From: Laetiporus sulphureus 93-53
Lineage: Eukaryota; Basidiomycota; Agaricomycetes; Polyporales; Laetiporaceae
Direction of reading: 5' to 3'
DNA length: 64,000 bases
NCBI RefSeq assembly: GCF_001632365.1
Contig: NW_024468516.1
Location: forward strand, 714,177-778,176
Part shown: positions 55,498-64,000 of the stretch, in pieces
Position numbering within the stretch: the stretch's first letter is position 1
Layout of the letters: every line of letters starts with the position of its first letter
Made by a program: the position numbers and the translations under genes
The notes under the pieces: generated by a model
Databases searched by the model: none
Told to the model about the DNA's origin: nothing
Seen by the model: the letters and a program-made list of their open reading frames with translations, nothing else

Positions 55498-58400
55498 TCA
55501 CGAGCCGCCGTCTTCCCGCTGAACTTCTTCCCCAGTATCAACGTGACCGTCGGCCGCATCCCCATTCTGCGAGACCGACAGGGGCGTCTCTTTTGGTGGG
55601 GAGGGTGCTTCCTGCTTCGGCGGCGTCTCCGGCGGCGGCTCGTCAGCAGGGGCATCGTGCGCCTCCGTATTGCCCTCGATCTCATGACCCGTGGGAGGAT
55701 CCGCACTAGCAACGCCATCGGCCACTGGTTCCGCCGTGGGCGGCTCAGGATCCGGCGGCGCCGGAGGCGCAACTTTTTCCACTGGCGGGGTGGGTGAAGG
55801 AGGTACCTTCTCTGCCTTCTCGAAATGCGGAAGGTGCGGGAGGTGTGTTAGCAGCGTTGAGGTCCTTTTGCTATCCGATCGCGCAAGCAACCCTTTGATC
55901 CGTTGTGTTGCGTGATTGGTAGTCACAGGCTGAGCAGGAGGCGGCGGCGTGTTGCGTGCGACGGCCTTCTCCGACACAATAATCTCCAGCATCGCGGTCG
56001 GCGCGCCCACGTTCCTCAGCCCGGTCAGCTTGTTATGCAAATATCGCGCATCCGCGAGTAACCTTGCGTTATAGAATAGTCAGGGTGATTGCCAAGAAGA
56101 CGAGACGGATACCGCACCGGTCCTTGGCCTCTTGGGACGGCAGCTCGACCTTGGTAAACTCTTCGGACAGTCGATGGTTGATTCCCGCGAAGACCTGAGT
56201 CATCACATACTAGTACAGCACCACCTCAGTACCGCCACAAACCACTGGAATGGTACTCACCTCGACTACCGAGGGCGACAGATAACGCGAGAGCACCTTG
56301 TGAAGTGTGACAGTATCTTTGACAATAATCTCCATGTAGTCGTTGATCCCGCCTCCCTCTTTCGGCACATCCCACTTCACTTCCTATCAAACATAAACAT
56401 TCTCAATCAGTCACAGAACCGAACAGTGCATAGGGCAGCATGGTCCCCTAGTTGGAAGGACGCCAGCTCACCTGCAGGCTCTTTATATGGACACTGAGGC
56501 GGTCTCCCATGATCGCTATCAGCTTCTGGTGTATCTCATTTTGGTGCTCTTGGTAATCCTGCAGGGACATCCGTTGCACGATCAGCATTGCGTTTGCGAA
56601 CCCACACCAGACAATACGCTGCACGCACCCGCTTCAGCTTATCGAACTCTACGAGCATGACCGCCTGCTTCTGGCTCAGATGCCGCCGGAACGTCTCCCG
56701 GATATACGGAATGAGCGAGATTACTATTGATAGCGACTGCGATGCCAATGCTGTGCGCCACAATGACAGTGATTCATCCATACCGGAATTGTGCTAGCGG
56801 GAGCCACGATAACTTACCAAGATGCCTCGCAGTAATGTTCTTCAGCCCAGCAGAGCGCATGGCGCCGGCGCCTAGCACGACCTGGCACGTCCGCGAGTTG
56901 AACGCTTTGAGAAGCTCGATGACACGGCTCATTGTCTCTGTCGTGAGCATCTCCAGATTCATCATGATCTTGAGGTAGTCCGCTAGGAGCACGAGCACCT
57001 CGAGCGTCGCGGATACGGCATAGTAGCTCCGGTCCTCGATATGCAAATGCTTCGAGTGTGATGTCGCCGACCGCCGCGACGGATGCCGGCTCGCCACGGG
57101 ACGCAATGTCGGGGACGGAAGCGGAGAGGAAGGATGTGGCGGCGGTTGCCCGTTTGGAGAAAGCGCTGGAGAGAGCGGTGCAGGCGACCTTGGACGGGGT
57201 GAAGGTAGCGCTGGGGGGTTGAGCAGGAGCTCGGGAGGATCGGAAATGGAAGCATCGACCAGCATATCAACGATGTGTTGGACAGAAGGAGCGACTTCTG
57301 CTGCATTCCACTGCTCATCCTCGACGAGCTTCGCAGAGTTCGTTATCTGCACCTGGTGGAATGCTTGCAAGAAGCTCTTGGCCTACAAAAGAAGACACAG
57401 AGTCATCCTCAACAACCTTATATGCATGGATCTACAGAAGGTCAGACAGACCTGGCCAACGATCGTCCCCCGAAGACCAACAATCATCCGTCGGCAGATC
57501 TTCTCCGATTCCACGACGAAGTTCCACGACTCGTTGAACACGGCAGCGAAGCTCGGCAGATCCAGCGCTGCATGCTGCTCAGCCCGCAGTGCGATGATCT
57601 TCGACGCCCGCACATGCGCGAGCTCGGCTGCAGACGACAAGATACCTGACAGGTCCTCTTGTAGCGCCGGGATGTCGACCGAGGCCTTCGGTGACCTCAA
57701 AGACACATAGAATGATTAGATTTCAGACAGGGCGTCTGGAAATGCTGACGGCCAGTAACATACCGTACAGCTTGGAGGACTTCCACGATGATAGCGTGCT
57801 GCCGTTGCAGGCCTCTGATACATTGCAGGAGACTCCGGTACATCGCGCGCGCAAGCTCCATAAACTCTGGATGTGGCATGGAACGGAGTTCATTTGCTGC
57901 ATTTGACCTGCGCAGCACCATCGTGAAGCCTTCTATTATTACATGGATGCAATTAATCAATGCTCACCCTTGAGACTTCGCGTCGTCTCCATCAATATCG
58001 GACAGAGGTACTCGCTGTATCAACGGCTTAGCATGGTCGACTCGCTAGCGCATCACATCGCAGCACTTACTCGCCTGAGCGTACTTCGGACCTCGGTCAT
58101 GACTACTTCACTCCACGAGTTCGTAGCTTCTCGCACACCTTTCGTGCGTGCGAGACATTGCAGAAGCGGACGGAGCCTATCACGTAGATATGTGTCTGGA
58201 TCTTCTTTCCTTTCTTTGCTGGGCGAATCGTCTATTAGCTCGACTAGATCGAGCCGCAATACATTCACAAATTCAGAGGTCAGCGAAGAAGTAATCTCCA
58301 GCGTTAATGTGCGGAGGTGAGCCGGCAGTGCAGCGAACGCCTTCAGGGATGATATTGGCACATTGATGGCAGGTTTGGGGGATATATCGGCGGGTGTCGG

Positions 58401-59645
58401 CTTTGGACTTTCGGGTGGCGACTCGGGAACAGTGGGTAGTGGAGAACGGGTCCCCTCCCTTGAAGGTATTGGTGGTAGGGTCTCTGCCTTCGGTTTATCG
58501 CCGGTCCCCTCATTGCTCGACCCGGCCTGCCACAGCCTGTCCAGCTCGTCAATCACATCCAGTGCTTCTCCCCACTGTCCCGCAGCAACGAGGCTCTTGG
58601 CCACCCCGGTCATCTCCACCACCCCGCTCACGAGCTTGACGCCCTCCTTGACAGCGTCTAGGTTGCGCAGCCGGTGCTCCCTCCGGACGATCTCTAGCCC
58701 ACGCTTGGCACCCTCCTCGTCTACCTCGTTGAGCATACCGCGCAGCTTTGCGATACGCTCGAGACATTGTTCTGACTCGGTTTGCAGGTCCTGCAGGTTT
58801 GATAGAGCGGCAAAAAACGATGTCGAGCGCAAGGAGATCTCGCGTACGAGGTGCTGTTCGATCGTATCGGCATGGTGAGACAATTTCTCGAGCAGCGGCA
58901 GTGAATATGAGAGTGCCGATGGGTCAGACACAAAGGCGTCGGCACCCTCAGGCTGTTCTGTCACTGCATTGAACGTTCGCGGGTCGCCGAGGTTGAAGTT
59001 CTGCTCGAAAAATACAGCAGGGACCGTCTCCAGCGGGGGTAACGCTCGCCCGGGCCGAAGCTGCGGTATATGGCTGGCATCGGGGACGTCAAAGCTAGAG
59101 GATGAGGGCACTGCGGTGGTCGGAATTTGCGCAAAGCCCTCCCGTCCTTGTTCGATACTCCTCTGGAACCGCTCCCACTCCGGGCCAACCGCGCTCAAGT
59201 AGGGGTCAAAATCCTTCCGGCGTACGCGTGGCAGCTCGGCGGGCGGCACTGCTGGGAGACTAGAATGAGCTTTCGGCGGTGCAGAGCGTTTGTGCGGGCT
59301 GTTCACGACAGTAGAGATTGCTGTGTATGATGAGAGTAGGTAGTGTAACGCATACTGAACATGGCGTCAATGGTACATACCGTGGAACCCATGCTTTGCA
59401 CTGCTCCAATCTGATGGCAGTGCGCCGAGCTGCAACGATGTGAGTGAGGCGTTGTTGTAGATGTCGTACTGCGATGCCTCGCCAAAGTAGTCATTGGGAC
59501 CCTCGGTCGCCCCAGAGACGCTGCCCGGCCCTGGTCGACGGTTGGATGCATCCCACTGGAAGCGATACGGATGAGCATGAGAAGGCTGAGGCAGGTCCGC
59601 AACAGGTGATGCTGGTCGGGATGGTGTCGAGGTCCCCTCGGACAT
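55498..59645 (-). CDS. VPS54: VPS54, GARP tethering complex subunit
   Basis: Subunit of the Golgi-associated retrograde protein complex that tethers endosome-derived vesicles at the trans-Golgi network. Starts MSEGTSTPSRPASPVADLPQ (59645); an in-frame ATG at 59711 is possible. Disordered N-terminus, then RVRRKDFDPYLSAVGPEWER. The Vps54 N-terminal coiled coil follows (SLPLLEKLSHHADTIEQHLV, LSNLQDLQTESEQCLERIAK, LVAAGQWGEALDVIDELDRL), then LTSEFVNVLRLDLVELIDD. The C-terminal Vps54 domain includes YYAVSATLEVLVLLADYLK, KAFNSRTCQVVLGAGAMRSA, LKNITARHLALASQSLSIVI and GINDYMEIIVKDTVTLHKVL. A Pro/Glu-rich tail closes it (TPPPPAQ, EVQREDGGS; stop 55498-55500). About nine introns. The frame is continuous throughout. 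Confidence 0.93.
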
Positions 59646-60009
59646 GGATTGTGGATTGTAGCGGAGACGGTCAGAATATGTGCGTCGTTCGGTCGAACTG
59701 AGTATCACCAATTTACACGTCGTTCAACGATGCTGCTGTGCATACATCAGACAAGCCAAAGTGAATACGCTGGGTTCTAAGGGTACAACGACGTCGCTAG
59801 CGCAAGTAGTGTGTTCCTGTGGATTCGTGTCAAGATGTCTATCCCCGGTGATGAACGTGAAGCAATGGATCCAGCTATTACATAGCTGGACAGGTCTATA
59901 CTTCGTTACTAGTGGTAGTTCCCACGCTTTCAAAACGGGCTTCGCAGAGCGTAGTCTCCAGATGTTCAACGGGACTTTTCTCCTATCGCCAACGACCTCG
60001 GCGCGAGCC
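59646..60009. promoter_or_regulatory. divergent promoter between VPS54 and SAM37/metaxin
   Basis: 364 bp between the two start codons; it must drive both genes. No clear TATA box or repeat seen. Confidence 0.45.
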
Positions 60010-61009
60010 ATGTCGACTGTACCAGGGCTTTCCCTTCCGAAGCCACTGCGACATTTCTTCGCGCTTTTCCCTCTCTATACGCATGCGTCCGTCCCTTCCC
60101 CATACACCGCCCAACCTGTTACCGCGCCCACGCTCTGGATCCATGCTCCTCGTGATGAAACTTCGGATCTCCTCAGCAGCGATGTCGAGTGTCTGAAATG
60201 GCAAGCGTACCTAGCCCTGCGTGGGTTGTCACAAGTCTATGTCCGGTCGGACGTCTCGCAAGATGGTGCGCTCGAAGGAAGACTGCCTAACCTACATGTC
60301 CCTGCAAAGGATGGGGATCCGGGCGGGGAGCTCCTTGCTGCGCACCTGATATCAGAATGGGTGGATAAACAGAAGGGAGGGCTCGGTGAGTTGGAGGGGT
60401 ACGTAGACGAGGCAGCCCGGGACGAGAGCCGTTCATGGTTCTCATTGCTGGAGGGGAACGTGCATGCTGCCCTTGTACGCATTTCATTCTCTCTACTTTC
60501 GCAACCGTTCCACATGCATAAACCGAGCTATGTAGACACTCTCGCAATCGCCGCCTCCCTTCCTCGCTTCGCTGTTGTCACCTTTTCCCGTGAAGCATCG
60601 AACAATCGAGACAATGCTGAATCCGCCACCTGCATTTCTTACTGGTATAAGCTCCCTTATCCCGCCTTATGGAGTACACGTCGATCGCACTGCCGTAACG
60701 CTGCAGTATAGGGACGCGATTGCAGCATTGTCCGACCGGTTAGGCACAGACAGGTGGTTCCTTGGCTCAACGTATGTCGTCAATGTCCTTTAGTTGTTCT
60801 CGTTGATTAATTCCATACGTGAAAGGAATCCGACAAAACTGGATGCTCTTGTCTTTGCATATCTGCACTGCATCCTGCACTCCAAAGACAACGCGGTACG
60901 CATCGAAGTATCTCGGCGGGTGAATCTCGAGGCATGGGAACGTCGGGTACAAGAACTGGTCTGCGCTGCTTTCGAACGTAGACCCTCAGTACAGAACAAA
61001 GCGCCGTGA
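60010..61009 (+). CDS. SAM37: mitochondrial outer-membrane SAM37 / metaxin-like protein
   Basis: Peripheral subunit of the sorting and assembly machinery that inserts beta-barrel proteins in the mitochondrial outer membrane. Starts MSTVPGLSLPKPLRHFFALF. The N-terminal GST-like half includes APTLWIHAPRDETSDLLSSD and ECLKWQAYLALRGLSQVYVR, which is the metaxin signature. It continues with GRLPNLHVPAKDGDPGGELL, EGYVDEAARDESRSWFSLLE and GNVHAAL. An intron leads to TLSQSPPPFLASLLSPFPVK and HRTIETMLNPPPAFLTGISS, then YRDAIAALSDRLGTDRWFLG. A last intron joins PTKLDALVFAYLHCILHSKD, the conserved metaxin C-terminal helix. Ends SVQNKAP at 61009. Three exons, about 290 residues; no C-terminal membrane helix is apparent. 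Confidence 0.87.
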
Positions 61010-64000
61010 ATGAAGAACTACTTGCCTCTCACCCGTGCATTTATAAGCAATCCTCTAGGTCTTCGATGGCACTCATTGATGAATATCGCGCGTTGATATG
61101 GGATACTCGCGAGACCACCCCAGGGGGAGGGTTCCAGTCGCGATCACGTGGAAAATGCTGACGATTCATTATGATTGACCGGCTCCAACATTTCCAGCGC
61201 AATCATACCATCCGAGTATGTGGCGATGCACAGCATCCACCGCGAGTTCGGCACAAGTTGTTTAGATGACGAGAATCCGATTAAACAGGCCTAGACAGCA
61301 TCGGTTCGAACAAACTCTACTGACTGCATCCGTTACTCTGAAAAGAAGCCGTGACAGCTGTGCGACAACTGCTCATATACCCCGCTTCGCTGTGAGCCAA
61401 AAAACTCCCTCGATACTCTCGTTCCGCTGATCGGCGTCTGCTCGTAAGTCCGAAAAATTGTGCTTTTCGAGGCAACTCATATGGAGCTCATCACACGAGA
61501 ACAACTAAGGTACACCAAGGAAACCACAAGGACGCGCGAACTGTTGCAGTGGGCATGCGCCTTGTGTGTGCCGTTTCATACGAGGCGATGAATGTCAGCT
61601 CAGTGAATACAATGTCGGCTGTCCCTATTGACAGTCCTGTTTGGCGCACAGTCGCGAAACCGACGTGTAGCTTGGCTATGCTTCCACTTCGGTATTCAGA
61701 ACACTCCTCATGTCATACTCCGATCATCCTCGACTCTGGTTGGTATACTATCACTGGCCCACTAATGCAATTTTTTCAGAGTGTCGCGTCCTATTCTGCT
61801 GTCAGTGAGCAGACCCCCTCGGAGATTTTATTCTTAGAAATACTGGGGTCTTGAGAACACTGAGAAATATTTGTGAGTGAACAGGATGTGAAGTGGATGA
61901 ATCCGAGGATGACTTCCGGTCGCAACACCAATGCAATTATCAAGAATCATCAGCCACCGTGTGAGAATGTCTTCATTTTGACAGTCCGATCCGGCACCAC
62001 TGAAAATGGATGTTCTCCGACGCAGCTCCGCCATTCTCAGCTCGAATGGACCTTCTAAACCTTCCTTAATTGGGTATGATTCTCGTTCTGGCAGCCACTC
62101 ACTCCTTACACTTCTCCCAGAGAACACAGGGCTCGCGCAATATATGTCGGCTTCTGTCAACATAGAGTTCACATATATACGAAATCTACCTGAGAGCCTC
62201 ATGAGACCACCTTCAGCTGTACGAGCAAGCGAGCCTCGGGAAAGCTTCAAAATGGGGCTCTTTACTGTAAGTACTCGTCCCATATGCTGGCAACATGCAA
62301 TGTCAAAAATCTGAATAGACAGCCTTGGCTGTAATACTTGCATGTAAATTGCGTGAATTTTTCGGATTTTTGAATGTGTTATTCAGACGGGAAAGACGTG
62401 AATTGCGTTAGGGTTGCAATTGCATTGTGGGGCCACTGATAGTACATAGGACAGAGCTGTACATTCCACTTTCATAAATAGACATACCTCATGCTTACCT
62501 CGTGCTCAACGTGCCTGCTCGGCTGTGTTCCGGTGTTAATAATAGCGCGCTTACATTGCTGGAATGGAGGTCAGAGTCCGACTCAGACGGTATTGCACAC
62601 GGATCTCTTAAGCACTTTCCTGACGAGAGCTCTATCCAGCCTCTTTGAAACTCAGCATGACCATGAATTGTACTGGCCCCCAGACTGGATACGTCGTGCC
62701 TCTCAGCGTGGAGAAGATCTTACTAAAGAGCATCCGTTATTGCCAATCACGATTTCACATATAGAAGGTACTTGCAAAATGACCTGTATGCCGTCATCAT
62801 CGTTGATGGACGTGCGGATTGTCGATGTTAACCTTAGGTCTCGGCGGAGAAATTGGTGACTCTTTGTGATCTCCACGAACAGACTCGCCTCTTGGCACCA
62901 AGCACCATGAACGCGAGGCTGGCGCTGGTGCTCTGTGAGTTTCTGTTCATTGCTTCGACTGCAATTCCCGACATTTGGTATAACTCGCAGGGAAAACAGC
63001 GTCTCTACGATCATTTGCGTGAATGTGCCTCATGGGGCATTGAAATGGCCTTGGCTCGATGGGCTACAACTAAGAGGAATGTTAGTGAAGCCATACGAAG
63101 AATGCCCGCCAGATATCTATTCCTCGGTATGTGGCTAGTGCCACTGCACTGTAAAATGATGGAGCTAAGCGAGACAGTAACGGGCTTCTGTGCCGGGCCT
63201 GTAATATGGCTGCGGAAATGCTCGAGCTTAGTCAAGATGGCAAGACCGCTAGACACGAAACGCAACAGACACGGCAGACATGATGCGATTTATCAGTGTA
63301 AAGAATAGTGTGGGAATGTCGGCTGATGTCTTACATTTGTGACAAAGATTTGCCAATATAGTATTTAAATGGCAAATAGTGCACATTCACAGCCAAAGTG
63401 AAACATTTTCAACATGAAGTGCCATGGTTGCAAATATTTGCCACATGTGTAAGAAATCAGTCGACATTTACACACAATTTTCCACGTTGGTAAATCTCCT
63501 GTCTCCTGTCACGATCACGTGCGGGTAATATCAGTCGACCACCTCCCGCAATAAGGCGCAGCCTACGTATACCCGCGACTTTTCTGTCGCTTCCAAAGCA
63601 ATGTTTGTTCTCCTGCCTTGCCGACCTCTTTGCATCATGAAGTCAAGAAATGGCGAATCTACGACATGTGGCTAGGCCCAGAGATGCTGATGATGACAGC
63701 ATGTTGGTGGCTAACCGTTGCGGTCAACTTACTTTGCTGTGAGAAGATACACCTGACATGGGCCCTCCAGGCCTTCAAGTGTACCCGCCAGCGCGAAGTC
63801 CATGTGTTCATAGCTGACGCAGATGTACGCCAAAGTGTAAGCTTACGCGGGCTCAGTGAGGATTGTGTGGACAGAGGTCGTGCGATTGTGGGCCCTCCCT
63901 TCTGTCTGGCATTACCATTCGTACTTCCGCCTCTTCGATATCATGCAGGCTCATGCACGATGCTATCGTTGGAAGCATGCTGCTATCATGTGCGGTATTG
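61010..64000. other. terminal 3 kb without recognised genes
   Basis: Contains several open frames of 100-170 codons on both strands (61834-62343 minus; 62491-62859 and 62853-63308 plus), none with a domain I recognise. AT content is higher than over the genes. An inverted-repeat element lies at 63287-63496. The right end may begin another gene, but nothing is supported. Confidence 0.45.
63287..63496. repeat. imperfect inverted repeat, about 210 bp (MITE-like)
   Basis: Two arms of about 67 bp (63287-63354 and 63430-63496) are near reverse complements, beginning GATTTAYCA and including gtcg(g/a)ctgat(g/t)tcttaca. They are separated by about 75 bp of AT-rich sequence. No clear target-site duplication and no coding capacity. 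It could be an aged MITE or a hairpin-forming element. Confidence 0.55.

Noticed and set aside
61834..62343. 169-codon minus-strand open frame
   Set aside because: No domain and no neighbours of coding character. Long chance frames of this size occur elsewhere in the window as shadows of real genes.
62853..63308. 151-codon plus-strand open frame near the right end
   Set aside because: No recognisable domain, overlapped by other frames on both strands, and no splice partners. Kept only as an unassigned stretch.

Overview
The window is nuclear DNA of a filamentous basidiomycete, most likely an Agaricomycete. Genes are split by many 45-65 bp GT-AG introns and packed on both strands. Several proteins have fungal or basidiomycete character: a Gti1/Pac2 WOPR regulator, a GPI-anchored cupredoxin, an Ecl1 zinc-finger protein and an EF-hand type II NADH dehydrogenase. 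I assembled most genes by joining exons by eye from GT-AG junctions and reading-frame continuity. One assembly gap (270 N) sits at 15346-15615.

Left third (1-27 kb): a partial PLP aminotransferase; a small coiled-coil protein; an allantoate-permease-type MFS transporter; a 4 kb gene-free stretch; a myotubularin phosphatase; S-adenosylmethionine synthetase followed by a 37-nt poly(C) tract and the gap; an external NADH dehydrogenase convergent with the 3'-end-processing factor CLP1; the alternative clamp loader CTF18; a Mutator-like MITE with a 9-bp target-site duplication; and a secreted cupredoxin.

Middle (27.5-34 kb): the most unusual region. A divergent gene pair, methyltransferase (-) and mitochondrial thioredoxin (+), is present three times in direct tandem. 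All three methyltransferases are open, but only the third thioredoxin is intact. The other two have lost the redox-active WCxPC exon. A TGACGTCA (CRE-type) palindrome lies between the two start codons in copies 1 and 3 and is changed by one base in copy 2.

Right part (34-64 kb): mostly housekeeping genes. These are GUF1 (mitochondrial EF4) divergent from splicing factor CWF18, a WOPR regulator, Elongin-A spread over seven exons, a WDR26/Gid7-type WD40 protein, an ECL1 protein, and VPS54 (GARP) divergent from a SAM37/metaxin protein. Between them are 1.3-3.9 kb stretches with no recognisable gene. The last 3 kb holds only unassigned open frames and a 210-bp imperfect inverted repeat.

The gene set is mostly core cell biology (membrane lipid turnover, tethering, respiration, RNA processing, replication) interrupted by one recent tandem amplification and two short inverted-repeat elements. 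A second theme is very small exons: 10-nt exons in the MFS gene and GUF1, and 21- and 22-nt exons in Elongin-A.
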